Source: Pseudotabrizicola sp. (GTDB lineage Bacteria > Pseudomonadota > Alphaproteobacteria > Rhodobacterales > Rhodobacteraceae). Taken from it: a DNA stretch of 64,000 bases. The stretch covers positions 62,001-126,000 of the forward strand of contig NZ_JAUXOV010000024.1 in assembly GCF_030684215.1 (NCBI RefSeq), in the 5' to 3' direction. The translations under genes were made by a program, and so were the position numbers. Shown in pieces: positions 9,050 through 18,367 of this stretch. Below the pieces are notes generated by a model that was not told where the DNA came from, did no database searches, and was given only the letters and a program-made list of their open reading frames with translations. Position 1 is the first letter of the stretch, and the number at the start of each line of letters is the position of its first letter.

Positions 9050-9346
9050 TTATCCCTTCCATTCCGGGAATGAATAGAGCGGGCGGCTCGGCACCTGCCC
9101 GGATTTCTGATAAACGCAAGAGTCGTAAACCGCCGACGGATCACGCCCCATGATAAAGTCTGAACTGACCTCCAGCTTGACGCTTGACCGCGACCTGCCA
9201 TCCGATCCGATCCCCACGCCCACCTCGCCCCGTGGTTGCTGGGCCAGACGGGCGCGCTGAAGACATTCCCTCTCGGCCTGCGCGACCGGTATCGGGCCAC
9301 AGGCCAGCAGCACCAACGGCAAACCCAGCATCACGCCGCGCATCAT
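9050..9346 (-). CDS. Predicted lipoprotein inside the sdh operon
   Basis: This 98-residue protein has a lipoprotein signal peptide: a short basic start, a hydrophobic core and the lipobox LLAC before GPIPVAQAE. The mature part is Ser/Arg-rich in the middle and ends in [10 protein letters not shown], with a few extra Cys. The ATG at 9346 overlaps the preceding stop codon (ATGA), so it is translationally coupled to the upstream lipoprotein gene, and its own stop lies 4 nt before the sdhB start. Placement inside sdhCDA-x-y-B suggests a role near complex II or its assembly, but I recognise no family and infer this only from position. Confidence 0.75.
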   Translation of the reverse strand: MMRGVMLGLPLVLLACGPIPVAQAERECLQRARLAQQPRGEVGVGIGSDGRSRSSVKLEVSSDFIMGRDPSAVYDSCVYQKSGQVPSRPLYSFPEWKG

Positions 9347-9657
9347 GGCCGCACCGGTGGCACGCCATTGGCGGCAAAACAGGCCGAAGCCTCGGGGCGC
9401 AGTGCAATGCCGCGGATCGTGGCCTTGGTCGAAGATCCCGCCACCACCGCCACATCGCGGGCCAAGGCCTGAACCTCGGCCGCAGTTGCGTTGCGCACGA
9501 TACAATCCGTGGCACGTTGCGCCAGCGGGGTTGGCATGTCCAACTGCACCACCGGCAGCACCACTGTTGCCGCCACCCTCCGCCCGGCCTGATCTGCCAT
9601 CTGGTTCGGGTCACAAGCCGCCAACGCCATCACCGACGCCAAGACAATCCAACGCAT
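9343..9657 (-). CDS. Predicted lipoprotein inside the sdh operon
   Basis: This 104-residue protein begins MRWIVLASVMALAAC, a clear lipoprotein signal peptide with lipobox LAAC, followed by an Ala/Val-rich domain with two further Cys (DCIVRN and ACFAAN) that could form a disulfide. The ATG at 9657 has AAGGG at good spacing. The longer frame to 9780 would run into the sdhA stop region and lacks a binding site. It follows sdhA by about 120 nt and is coupled by ATGA to the second lipoprotein gene. Function unknown; the operon position points to the periplasmic or inner-membrane side of respiration. Confidence 0.75.
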   Translation of the reverse strand: MRWIVLASVMALAACDPNQMADQAGRRVAATVVLPVVQLDMPTPLAQRATDCIVRNATAAEVQALARDVAVVAGSSTKATIRGIALRPEASACFAANGVPPVRP

Positions 9658-9779
9658 CTGCACCACCCTTTGCGCATTTCCGCGCGCAGGATGACGCAAG
9701 CCCACCGCCACGCCAGCCCCCACCTCTGCACATTTCTGTGCAGTGGCGGAAAAGGGCCGATATGCCGGGCGCTGTTGCA

Positions 9780-11585
9780 TCAGAACTTCCGCTCTGCCGG
9801 GGCGATTTTCTTCAACGAAATCCCGCCCTCGGCCTCTGTTGTCAGCGGGTCCACATGAACCGCGCGATAGCTTAGCGTGACCTTGTCGCCATCGACATGG
9901 GCCAGAGAATGCTTGCGCCAGTTGGCATCATCGCGCGTCGGGTAATCCTCATGCGCATGTGCGCCACGGCTTTCGGTGCGGGCATGCGCGCCATAGATCG
10001 TAGCCAGAGCGTTCGGCATCAGGTTGGTCAGTTCAAGCGTTTCCATCAGATCGCTGTTCCAGACCATAGAACGGTCAGTAACTTTCAAATCTGCCACACG
10101 TCCGGCGATTTCGGTCATCTTGCGCTCACCCTCGGCAAGGGTCTTGTCGGTGCGGAACACTGCCGCATCGGCCTGCATGGTCCGTTGCATCTCAAGCCGC
10201 AGATCGGCCGTCGCAACCGCGCCGCTTGCGTGGCGCAGCCCGTCAAAGCGCGCCAGTGCGCGGTCAACTTCTGAGGTGTTGGTCGCAGGCGTTGCCGCCT
10301 CCGGGTCCACTACTTTGCCTGCACGAATGGCTGCTGCACGACCAAACACCACAAGGTCGATCAGCGAGTTCGACCCCAGACGGTTCGCGCCATGCACCGA
10401 TGCACAGCCCGCCTCGCCCACGGCCATCAGGCCGGGGAACACCGCGTCCGGGCTTTCGGCCGTGGGGTTCAGCACCTCACCCCAATAGTTGGTCGGGATA
10501 CCGCCCATGTTATAGTGAACGGTCGGCAGAACCGGGATCGGTTCCTTGGTCAGATCAACGCCCGCAAAGATGCGCGCCGATTCCGAAATCCCCGGCAAGC
10601 GCAGATCCAGCGTTTCTTTCGGCAAATGGTTCAGGTGCAGGCTGATGTGGTCGCCATTGGCACCCACGCCCCGGCCTTCGCGAATTTCCAGCGTCATACA
10701 GCGGCTGACATAATCGCGCGGTGCAAGGTCTTTGTAATGCGGCGCATAGCGTTCCATGAACCGCTCGCCTTCGGAGTTGGTCAGATAACCGCCCTCGCCC
10801 CGCGCGCCTTCGGTGATCAGGCAGCCCGAGCCATAAATCCCTGTCGGATGGAACTGCACGAATTCCATATCCTGTAATGGCAGACCGGCCCGCGCCACCA
10901 TACCACCACCGTCACCAGTGCAGGTATGGGCAGACGTCGCGCTGAAATAGGCCCGGCCATAGCCGCCCGTGGCCAGCACCACCATCTTGGCGTTGAACAC
11001 ATGCATGGTGCCATCATCCAGCTTCCACGCGACAACACCGGTGCAGCGACCATCGGTGATGATCAGGTCCAGCGCGAAATATTCGATGTAGAACTCGGCA
11101 TTGTTTTTCAGCGATTGCCCATACAGCGTGTGCAGGATCGCGTGGCCGGTGCGGTCAGCGGCGGCACAGGTGCGCTGCACTGGCGGGCCTTCACCGTATT
11201 CGGTTGTGTGGCCGCCAAAGGGCCGTTGGTAAATCTTGCCCTCTTCAGTGCGCGAAAACGGCACGCCGTAATGCTCCAGCTCATAGACCGCTTTGGGGGC
11301 CTCGCGCGCGAGGTATTCCATCGCGTCAGTGTCGCCAAGCCAGTCAGACCCCTTTACGGTGTCATACATGTGCCACTGCCAGCTGTCGGGGCCCATATTG
11401 CCAAGGCTGGCCGCGATGCCACCCTGCGCCGCAACCGTATGGCTGCGGGTCGGGAACACCTTGGTCACGCAGGCCGTGCGCAAGCCCTGCTCTGCCATGC
11501 CCAGTGTGGCACGCAAACCTGCACCACCAGCACCCACCACGACCACATCATAGTCATGCACTTCATAAGGATAAGCCGTCGTCAT
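9780..11585 (-). CDS. sdhA: Succinate dehydrogenase flavoprotein subunit
   Basis: SdhA of 601 residues oxidises succinate to fumarate with covalently bound FAD. The FAD-binding motif [13 protein letters not shown] is near the N-terminus, the FAD-attachment His lies in [12 protein letters not shown], and the catalytic region includes QFHPTGIYG and GARGEGGYL. The C-terminal helical domain is complete. AAGGA lies 7 nt before the ATG at 11585, so the 18-codon upstream extension is not needed. It follows sdhD by 10 nt in the operon. Confidence 0.97.
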   Translation of the reverse strand: MTTAYPYEVHDYDVVVVGAGGAGLRATLGMAEQGLRTACVTKVFPTRSHTVAAQGGIAASLGNMGPDSWQWHMYDTVKGSDWLGDTDAMEYLAREAPKAVYELEHYGVPFSRTEEGKIYQRPFGGHTTEYGEGPPVQRTCAAADRTGHAILHTLYGQSLKNNAEFYIEYFALDLIITDGRCTGVVAWKLDDGTMHVFNAKMVVLATGGYGRAYFSATSAHTCTGDGGGMVARAGLPLQDMEFVQFHPTGIYGSGCLITEGARGEGGYLTNSEGERFMERYAPHYKDLAPRDYVSRCMTLEIREGRGVGANGDHISLHLNHLPKETLDLRLPGISESARIFAGVDLTKEPIPVLPTVHYNMGGIPTNYWGEVLNPTAESPDAVFPGLMAVGEAGCASVHGANRLGSNSLIDLVVFGRAAAIRAGKVVDPEAATPATNTSEVDRALARFDGLRHASGAVATADLRLEMQRTMQADAAVFRTDKTLAEGERKMTEIAGRVADLKVTDRSMVWNSDLMETLELTNLMPNALATIYGAHARTESRGAHAHEDYPTRDDANWRKHSLAHVDGDKVTLSYRAVHVDPLTTEAEGGISLKKIAPAERKF

Positions 11586-11595
11586 GTTCTTTCCT

Positions 11596-11967
11596 TCACA
11601 GCGCCATGCGCGCAAGGGCAAACAGCCCCGTCGCCGCAATGACCCACGCCAGACAGGTCACCAAAATGACCGCCACCTTGCGCGCGCCCCCACGGGCGTA
11701 ATCCTCAATCATCATCGTTGCACCGCTGGCGAAATGCTTCATCCCCACCACCAGCACCAAGGCCGTCAAAATTGCCGGGAACGGGCGGCCAAAGGTTGCC
11801 ACCACCTCTGCCTGCGAACCGCCAAGGGCCGAGCCAAACACGTAGAGCCACGCGGGCACAAGGAAAGCCAGCCCGACAGCCGAAACCTGCATCGCCCAGT
11901 GATGCTCCGTGCCGGTGCCGGATGCACCCTTGCCCACGGCCCGCTTACGATCGGTCATATACCGCAT
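11596..11967 (-). CDS. sdhD: Succinate dehydrogenase membrane anchor subunit
   Basis: SdhD has 123 residues and three predicted membrane helices (about residues 26-48, 57-80 and 97-119). It helps anchor SdhAB and binds quinone and haem together with SdhC. The conserved [16 protein letters not shown] segment carries the His and Tyr typical of this subunit. I use the ATG at 11967, with GAGGGG 8 nt upstream overlapping the sdhC stop region. An ATG three codons later is an alternative. It lies between sdhC and sdhA. Confidence 0.92.
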   Translation of the reverse strand: MRYMTDRKRAVGKGASGTGTEHHWAMQVSAVGLAFLVPAWLYVFGSALGGSQAEVVATFGRPFPAILTALVLVVGMKHFASGATMMIEDYARGGARKVAVILVTCLAWVIAATGLFALARMAL

Positions 11968-11978
11968 CTGCCTGCCCC

Positions 11979-12365
11979 TCACTGAACCAGTAAAATTGTG
12001 ATCACGGTCAGAACGACCGATCCGCCGATGATGCCCCAGCCCAGCTTTTCGGCCGTGGGGATATCCAGACCCTTGCCCGCATCGAAATACAGGTGCCGCA
12101 GCCCGGCAAGGTAGTGATACCAGATCGCCCAAAGCGACCCGGTAAACACCAGATCACCGAACCAGCTGGTCGCCACCGCATTCGCTGTAGCGAAATACGC
12201 AGGCGAGGTTGCCGCCGCCAGCAGCCACCAGACCGCCAGCATGGTGCCGACGATCAGCGCATTCCCGGTTATCCGCGTCAGGATCGACGTGATAGAGGTC
12301 AGTTGCGGACGATATATCTGCAAATGCGGTGAAAGCGGCCGCTTGGCCTGCTTGACGTTTGCCAT
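11979..12365 (-). CDS. sdhC: Succinate dehydrogenase cytochrome b556 subunit
   Basis: SdhC of 128 residues has the signature RPLSPHLQIYRPQLTSITSI followed by three membrane helices. YHYLAGLRHLYFD carries the haem-ligand His region and the quinone-site residues. AAGGG lies 7 nt before the ATG at 12365, and the upstream extension to 12473 is not supported. It is the first gene of the sdhCD-A-lp-lp-B operon, so the promoter should lie in 12366-12580, which also holds a striking inverted repeat. Confidence 0.94.
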   Translation of the reverse strand: MANVKQAKRPLSPHLQIYRPQLTSITSILTRITGNALIVGTMLAVWWLLAAATSPAYFATANAVATSWFGDLVFTGSLWAIWYHYLAGLRHLYFDAGKGLDIPTAEKLGWGIIGGSVVLTVITILLVQ

Positions 12366-12528
12366 CTCGGTTCCCTTCGTCGCTGGCTGGTCCCAGGCCT
12401 GTCCGACATTGGCCGGTCCGGGGCGCGCTTCGATTGTTGCTTCTCTGAATAGCGCTTTTTTTGAGCCTGTCACCTGTGGCGATGACGCATGTGCAGCATT
12501 TTACCGCTAACTTTTCAAATTTTCCGGC

Positions 12529-12563
12529 TTTGTGATCACGAATTTTCAAGCCGTGATCACAAA
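12529..12563. promoter_or_regulatory. Perfect inverted repeat upstream of sdhC
   Basis: TTTGTGATCACG at 12529-12540 and CGTGATCACAAA at 12552-12563 are exact reverse complements with an 11-nt spacer. Each arm also contains the 8-bp palindrome GTGATCAC, and the two palindrome centres are 21 bp apart, about two helical turns. This looks like a double operator in the mch-sdhC gap, about 165 nt upstream of the sdhC start. No regulator is assigned. It also lies just after the mch stop, but there is no T-run. Confidence 0.6.
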
Positions 12564-12580
12564 AACGCCCGCAAGCCGAC

Positions 12581-13606
12581 TCACATTGGCATCAAGGCCC
12601 AATAGTCCAGATCCAGCAGCACCTCGGGCAAATACTTGCCCTCTGGCCCGCGCAAGGCAAAGGCCGGGCCTCGTGTTGCCACCAAGCGCAGACGCACAGC
12701 CCCCACGCCGGGGGCAGATGTCTCGGCGCGGTCAAGAACCTCGGACCAGGCCCGCACCGTATCGCCTGCAAAACACGGGTTGGCATGGGCGCCCGCATTC
12801 AAGGCCACGATCATCTGCGCATTGGCCAGACCGTTGAACGACAGCGCGCGGGCCAGACTTATGATATGCCCGCCATAGATCAGCCGCTTGCCATCGGTCC
12901 GCGCGGTGGCGTCAAAATGTACCTTGGCGGTATTCTGCCACAGGCGAGTGGCCAGCATATGCTCGGCTTCTTCAACCGTGACACCATCCACATGGTCGAT
13001 CTGCTCGCCCACTGTATAATCACCCCAGCGGTGCCGCTCCCCGGCCAGCGCGAAATCATAGCGGGTGAAATCCAGTCGCCGGGGCATCACCAGCGCCTCG
13101 GGCACCACCACGGGCGCCAGTTGCGGCACCACCGCCCCCGGCGAGGGCGCGTCCAGCGGGCCCTTGCGCACCATCACCCAGCGCACATATTCCAGCACCG
13201 GCTCGTCATCCTGATTGAACCCGCGCGTGCGCACATAGACCACGCCCGATGTACCGCTGGAGTTTTCCTTCAGCCCGATCACCGTGCTTTCGGCCCGCAA
13301 GGTATTGCCCGGATAGACAGGTTGCAGCCAGCGCCCCTCGGCATAACCCAGATTGGCAATGGCGTTCAGGCTGATATCCGGCACGGTCTTGCCAAACACC
13401 GTGTGAAACGCCGCCAGATCATCAATCGGTGACCCCGGCAAACCGCAGCTTTGCGCAAACTGATCGGATGAGTAAATCGCATGCCGCGCCGGATACAGCG
13501 CATGGTACAGCGCCCGCTCGCCGCCCGACAGGGTGCGCGGAACGGCATGGGCAATCGTCTCGCCCAGCCGATAATCCTCAAAAAAGCGTCCCGGATTGGT
13601 TTTCAC
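12581..13606 (-). CDS. mch: Mesaconyl-CoA hydratase (MaoC family)
   Basis: This 341-residue tandem MaoC-like hydratase closely fits Mch of the ethylmalonyl-CoA pathway, which converts mesaconyl-C1-CoA to beta-methylmalyl-CoA. The N-terminus KTNPGRFFEDYRLGETI and the blocks GGERALYHALYPARHAIYSS and NAIANLGYAEGRWLQPVYPG are characteristic as I recall the Rhodobacter enzyme. I choose the GTG at 13606 because GGAG lies 6 nt upstream; the ATG at 13618 has no binding site and directly abuts an intergenic repeat. It lies downstream of mcl2, the NnrU-like gene and the DUF1737 gene on the same strand. Confidence 0.9.
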   Translation of the reverse strand: MKTNPGRFFEDYRLGETIAHAVPRTLSGGERALYHALYPARHAIYSSDQFAQSCGLPGSPIDDLAAFHTVFGKTVPDISLNAIANLGYAEGRWLQPVYPGNTLRAESTVIGLKENSSGTSGVVYVRTRGFNQDDEPVLEYVRWVMVRKGPLDAPSPGAVVPQLAPVVVPEALVMPRRLDFTRYDFALAGERHRWGDYTVGEQIDHVDGVTVEEAEHMLATRLWQNTAKVHFDATARTDGKRLIYGGHIISLARALSFNGLANAQMIVALNAGAHANPCFAGDTVRAWSEVLDRAETSAPGVGAVRLRLVATRGPAFALRGPEGKYLPEVLLDLDYWALMPM

Positions 13607-13616
13607 GGCCCTCTCC

Positions 13617-13665
13617 ATTTTCTGTTTATAAATATCCCCGGGGGTCCGGGGGGCTGGCCCCCCGG
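13617..13665. repeat. Composite intergenic repeat, copy B
   Basis: The box TTTTCTGTTTATAAATATCC starts at 13618 and leads into CCCGGGGG. It is followed by a perfect hairpin, CCGGGGGG (13646-13653) and CCCCCCGG (13658-13665) with a 4-nt loop. It lies immediately upstream of mch in a same-strand gap, so here it cannot simply be an end-of-operon terminator. Confidence 0.75.
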
Positions 13666-13696
13666 TGCGCGGGCGGCCATCAGCGCGTGGTGAGCG

Positions 13697-13900
13697 CTAA
13701 TGATCGCCCAGCTTTGTGTCGGCGGTATAGTCCCCCGCCACCTCCTTCACCACCGCCTGCCCGCAGCGCATCACACCGCGCGCGGTGTCAAACGCATAGG
13801 TCGGGTTGCCCTGCAACGCCCAGCCCTTGTTCAGCGCCGCCGTAACCTTGTGGCAAAAGGCCGATGTGTCGTCATCCGACAAAAAACGATAAAGTTTCAT
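13697..13900 (-). CDS. DUF1737-type small protein
   Basis: This 67-residue cytosolic protein begins MKLYRFLSDDDTSAFCHKVT and contains ALNKGWALQGNPTYAFD and MRCGQAVVKE, the pattern of the DUF1737 family. Function is unknown. It lies between the NnrU-like gene (15-nt gap) and mch on the same strand, so it belongs to the mcl2-to-mch gene set. Confidence 0.82.
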   Translation of the reverse strand: MKLYRFLSDDDTSAFCHKVTAALNKGWALQGNPTYAFDTARGVMRCGQAVVKEVAGDYTADTKLGDH

Positions 13901-13915
13901 AGTCTTACCCAGATC

Positions 13916-14461
13916 TTAGCCCCAAGGGCGCACGCCCAGCCAATTGTGAAGCAGCATCACCACAACCGTCACCACAACCGTGGCCGCAATCGCCACAAAC
14001 TCTTTTGCCACCGGGCGCGGCGCGGGCGGCACCCATTCGGGCTGTGCCCGGTTGATTACGATGACAGACACCACGGCCCAGGCCAACAAACCGCCAAACA
14101 GGATGAAACCGCGCAGATCGCCATTCACCAGCAAATGCGCCACCGCCCACAGCTTGAACCCGGTAAGTTGCGGGTGCCGTACCTTGCGCGCCAGCCAGGT
14201 TTTCGACCCCGATACCGCGTAGAAATAAATCGCCAGCACCATCAACAGGTTATTGATGCCCACCAGTGCCGCGCTGCGTCCCCACCAGACCGGTCCCGCG
14301 GCCTGACCATAGCCCCAATACATCAGCCCGATGCTGACAATCAGCAGCCCAGTCACCAGCCCCTTGCCCGCCTCGCCCATGCCCGCGCGGACATCAGGTG
14401 CCACACGTTTGAAGAAATGCGCTGCCCACCAAAGTGCGACGCCAAGGATTAGGAATGTCAT
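13916..14461 (-). CDS. NnrU-family membrane protein
   Basis: This 181-residue integral membrane protein has about five predicted helices. GINNLLMVLAIYFYAVSG, a basic RKVRHPQLTGFKLWAVAHLL segment and NGDLRGFILFGGLLAWA match the NnrU family. NnrU itself is linked to nitric-oxide metabolism in denitrifiers, and the wider family relates to isoprenoid-modifying membrane enzymes. No denitrification gene is near, so its role is open. It sits 34 nt downstream of mcl2. Confidence 0.85.
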   Translation of the reverse strand: MTFLILGVALWWAAHFFKRVAPDVRAGMGEAGKGLVTGLLIVSIGLMYWGYGQAAGPVWWGRSAALVGINNLLMVLAIYFYAVSGSKTWLARKVRHPQLTGFKLWAVAHLLVNGDLRGFILFGGLLAWAVVSVIVINRAQPEWVPPAPRPVAKEFVAIAATVVVTVVVMLLHNWLGVRPWG

Positions 14462-14495
14462 GGGTTACCTCCGGTTGCCTCTCGGCACCATGGCG

Positions 14496-15359
14496 TCAAA
14501 CCGCCTGTGCTGCAATCGCATCCGCCCGCGCCAGCGTCGCGCGTGCTGTCACGATGTGCAGATTTTCCACGATTTTCCCATCGACCACCGCCACCGCCTG
14601 CCCTTGGGCAAGCGCCGCATCAAACGCCTCGATCTGGCGACGGGCCAGATCAATCTCAGCCTCACTGGGCGCAAAGGCGGCGTTGGCGATCTCCAGTTGC
14701 AGCGGGTGGATCAGCGTCTTGCCATCAAAGCCCATATCGCGGCCCTGCGCACATTCCGCGCGCAAACCGTCCTCATCCTTGAACGCGTTATAGACGCCAT
14801 CAACGATCACGCGGTCATGGGCCTTGGCCGCCAGCAGGCACAGCCCCAGCCCCGCCATCATCGGCAACCGATCCGCACGAAAGCGCGCGCCCAATTCTTT
14901 GGCCAGATCATTGGTGCCCATCACCATGCCCTGCAACGCCGGATGACCCGCAATCGCGCCCGCATTCAGCATGCCAAGCGCGGTTTCCATCATCGCCCAC
15001 AGCGGTTTGCCCGGCACAATCGCCGCCACCGCGTCCAGATCGGCGGTCGTGGAGACCTTGGGGATCAGCACCGCATCCACGCCCGGGTGATCGGCAAAGG
15101 CCGCCGCATCGTCGCGGCCCCATTCGGTGTCAAACCCGTTGATCCGCACAATCCGCGCCCGCGAGCCATAGTCAGCGCGCAACGCCTCTGCCAGCACGGC
15201 GCGCGCACGAGTCTTCTCATCCGGGGCCACCGCGTCTTCCAGATCGAAAATGATTCCGTCCGCCGCCAGAGTTTGCGCCTTTTCCAGCGCCCGTTCTTTC
15301 GAGCCGGGAATATACAGGACAGACCGGAAGGGGCGGGCGGGCTTTGGCGCAGACTTCAT
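14496..15359 (-). CDS. mcl2: (3S)-malyl-CoA thioesterase, HpcH/HpaI family
   Basis: This 287-residue CitE-like protein begins MKSAPKPARPFRSVLYIPGS and has the family blocks GIIFDLEDAVAPDEK, RINGFDTEWGRDD, IPKVST, MMETALGMLNA and GMVMGTNDLAKELG. These resemble Rhodobacter Mcl2, which hydrolyses (3S)-malyl-CoA to malate, rather than the longer lyase Mcl1. A citryl/malyl-CoA lyase role cannot be excluded. The frame extends upstream to 15524 without support. Its position upstream of the mch gene set supports an ethylmalonyl-CoA pathway role. Confidence 0.85.
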   Translation of the reverse strand: MKSAPKPARPFRSVLYIPGSKERALEKAQTLAADGIIFDLEDAVAPDEKTRARAVLAEALRADYGSRARIVRINGFDTEWGRDDAAAFADHPGVDAVLIPKVSTTADLDAVAAIVPGKPLWAMMETALGMLNAGAIAGHPALQGMVMGTNDLAKELGARFRADRLPMMAGLGLCLLAAKAHDRVIVDGVYNAFKDEDGLRAECAQGRDMGFDGKTLIHPLQLEIANAAFAPSEAEIDLARRQIEAFDAALAQGQAVAVVDGKIVENLHIVTARATLARADAIAAQAV

Positions 15360-15542
15360 GATCGATTCGACCTCAAGCAACAATATTACGCCACAAACCC
15401 CATTTTCGTCACAAACCGCAAGCTCAATTTTGCCGCAACGCAGCATGACCAATCGGCGAGAGCGCGTGGTGTTAACCGATTCTACGCATTCGGGGCGCAG
15501 CCTTTGCTTACAGACCCACCACACCCATCAGAAAGGCACGCC

Positions 15543-15854
15543 ATGACCCAGACGCTTTTTGCCTTCTCGCTCGGCGCGGCCGGGCTGATCCTTGCGGCCA
15601 CCGCAGGCCACTCCGCCACGCAATGCGGCAAGCGTGATATGGTTCTTGGCCAACTTACCGAAAAATACGGCGAAACCCGCCGTAGTATTGGTGTGGCCGC
15701 CAGCAATGGCGTGATGGAGGTGTTTGCCTCTGACACGTCTGGCAGTTGGACCATCACCGTCACACGGCCTGACGGGCTGATGTGTCTGGTCGCGTCTGGT
15801 CAGGGATTTGAAACAATCACCGAACAGTTGCCCGCCAAAGGGGCGAAAATCTGA
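15543..15854 (+). CDS. Small secreted protein, unknown function
   Basis: This 103-residue protein has a signal peptide (MTQTLFAFSLGAAGLILAATAGHSA, cleavage near HSA) and a mature domain with two Cys (QCGKRD and LMCLVAS), probably a disulfide in the periplasm. AGAAAGG stands before the ATG at 15543. A much longer upstream open frame is antisense to mcl2 and is rejected. It is divergent from mcl2 across 183 nt. I do not recognise a family. Confidence 0.72.
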   Translation: MTQTLFAFSLGAAGLILAATAGHSATQCGKRDMVLGQLTEKYGETRRSIGVAASNGVMEVFASDTSGSWTITVTRPDGLMCLVASGQGFETITEQLPAKGAKI

Positions 15855-15957
15855 CCCCAAGACCGGCTTTCAACTTTTTCTGCGGCTGCTCGGAACCTCT
15901 TTCAAGCCCGTCGCGTTGATCAAGCATACAACGTCACACTTATGGAGGGAATGAACC

Positions 15958-16149
15958 ATGAGCAGCACGACCGACAAGATCAAAGGCATGGCGAACGAGG
16001 CATCTGGCAACGTGAAGCAGGCCGTCGGCAAAGCGACCGACAACCCGAAATTGCAGGCCAAGGGCATTGCACAGGAGCGTAAGGGCGAAGCCCAACAAGC
16101 GCTTGGCGAAGCCAAGGACACTGTAAAAAAGACCATCGACAAGATCTAA
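15958..16149 (+). CDS. CsbD-like stress protein
   Basis: This 63-residue Lys/Ala/Gln-rich protein matches the CsbD family: SSTTDKIKGMANEASGNVKQ, then AKGIAQERKGEAQQALG. These small helical proteins are induced by general stress and have no defined biochemical role. GGAGGGAATGAACC precedes the ATG. A strong hairpin follows the stop, so the gene is probably monocistronic. Confidence 0.9.
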   Translation: MSSTTDKIKGMANEASGNVKQAVGKATDNPKLQAKGIAQERKGEAQQALGEAKDTVKKTIDKI

Positions 16150-16180
16150 GTCGCTGGCGATCGGCTTTCCTCAAGGCCGG

Positions 16181-16207
16181 AAAAGGGTGCCCCTGTGGCA
16201 CCCTTTT
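16181..16207. terminator. Bidirectional terminator
   Basis: AAAAGGGTGCC at 16181-16191 pairs perfectly with GGCACCCTTTT at 16197-16207 around a 5-nt loop, giving a T-run on both strands. It separates the convergent csbD-like and TauE genes. Confidence 0.92.
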
Positions 16208-16208
16208 C

Positions 16209-16964
16209 TTATGCGCCCAAGCCTCCCGACACCCCGTCCCAGATCAGTTTCGCCGACAGAGCCAAAAGCGCCCATGTGACAAAACGGAAAAACGCGGCCT
16301 CTGGCAGCCACTTCACCAGCTTTACCCCCAGAAACACCGCCGCAGCTGCCACCGGCATCAGCACCACGGCCACCTTTAGATTGGTCGGGCTCAGCTGCCC
16401 CAGATGCCAATAGGGCACCAGCTTCACCGCATTCAATATGGCAAAGGCAATGGTCGAGGTGCCGGCAAAAACCGTCTTGGTCATCCCAAGCGGCAGCGTG
16501 TAAACCTGATAGGGTGGCGCGCCGGAATGGCTCACGAAACTGGTGAACCCGGTCACAGACCCCCACAACAGCCCCGGCCCCACCCGCGCAGGCCTTGGCG
16601 CCACAGGCCCCTTTCGCCGCAACAGCAGGTTCAGCGCAAAGACAAAACCGATGCCCCCCACCAGCGCCGTCACCGCCCATGCAGGCACCAGTGTGGCCGT
16701 TGCCCAGCCCACAACCACGCCGGCCACCATTCCCGGCACTAGAATTGCCAGCACCCGGCGGTCAAAGGCATGGCGATAGGCGTAAAGGCCGAACATATCC
16801 GACAGCACATAAACCGGCAGCAAAAGCCCCGCCGCAGTGACCGGATTGACCACCAGCGCCAGCACAGGAACCCCCAGCATACCGACAGCTGGCAGACCGC
16901 CCTTGCTCATCCCCACCAGCACTGACGCGATCACCGCCGCCGACCAGAATGCCGCACCCTCCAT
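16209..16964 (-). CDS. TauE/SafE-family anion exporter
   Basis: This 251-residue protein has about eight membrane helices. It carries the first-repeat motif VGMSKGGLPAVGMLGVPVL and the second-repeat motif GSVTGFTSFVSHSGAPPYQVY, both typical of TauE/SafE permeases that export sulfite, sulfoacetate or other small anions. GGGGAGG lies before the ATG. It is divergent from mdh, and the gap contains a 16-bp palindrome that overlaps its ribosome binding site. Substrate unknown. Confidence 0.9.
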   Translation of the reverse strand: MEGAAFWSAAVIASVLVGMSKGGLPAVGMLGVPVLALVVNPVTAAGLLLPVYVLSDMFGLYAYRHAFDRRVLAILVPGMVAGVVVGWATATLVPAWAVTALVGGIGFVFALNLLLRRKGPVAPRPARVGPGLLWGSVTGFTSFVSHSGAPPYQVYTLPLGMTKTVFAGTSTIAFAILNAVKLVPYWHLGQLSPTNLKVAVVLMPVAAAAVFLGVKLVKWLPEAAFFRFVTWALLALSAKLIWDGVSGGLGA

Positions 16965-16973
16965 CTACGCCTC

Positions 16974-16989
16974 CCCTTTGCGCAAAGGG
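16974..16989. promoter_or_regulatory. 16-bp palindrome between tauE-like gene and mdh
   Basis: CCCTTTGCGCAAAGGG is a perfect palindrome 10 nt upstream of the TauE-like ATG, overlapping that gene's ribosome binding site. A partial TTAGCGCAAA follows at 16990. Its position in a divergent promoter region makes it a possible operator; the regulator is unknown. Confidence 0.4.
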
Positions 16990-17133
16990 TTAGCGCAAAC
17001 AAACAGGCTTCGCCAGCCACTCACCGGCCTTTCGGCACACAGTTGCATACAATGAAGGCCAACGACCGCTTGCCAGAACAGCCGCAAGGGGCTAGGCCAT
17101 GGCGCGACTCATTCCACCAGACGGGAGACCTGA

Positions 17134-18099
<966 letters not shown>

Positions 18100-18119
18100 T
18101 CGCCACGGCAGTCAAAATC

Positions 18120-18149
18120 AAACGCGCGCCTTGCAAGGGGCGCGCGTTT
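18120..18149 (+). terminator. mdh terminator
   Basis: AAACGCGCGCC (18120-18130) pairs with GGCGCGCGTTT (18139-18149) with an 8-nt loop, followed by one more T. It lies 20 nt after the mdh stop. Confidence 0.85.
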
Positions 18150-18367
18150 TGCGTTGATACCTTTCGCGTAACGAAACGGTGAAAGACTTTGAAGCTGCAT
18201 CTGGCCGCAAAAGTGCCGCAGCGTGTTGTCATGTCACGCAAAAAATGTATGCCACAGGGCAGGATCAGACCATGATCGGAACCCGTTGTGGTAAAAGCCT
18301 GCAGTCATGCATACATAAAACTCTCCGCATTTGACGTATTGTGCCGAAAATGAGAACAGGTCTCCCC

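Noticed and set aside
14331-15542. Long plus-strand frame before the small secreted protein
   Set aside because: It is antisense to mcl2; the signal peptide and binding site fix the start at 15543.
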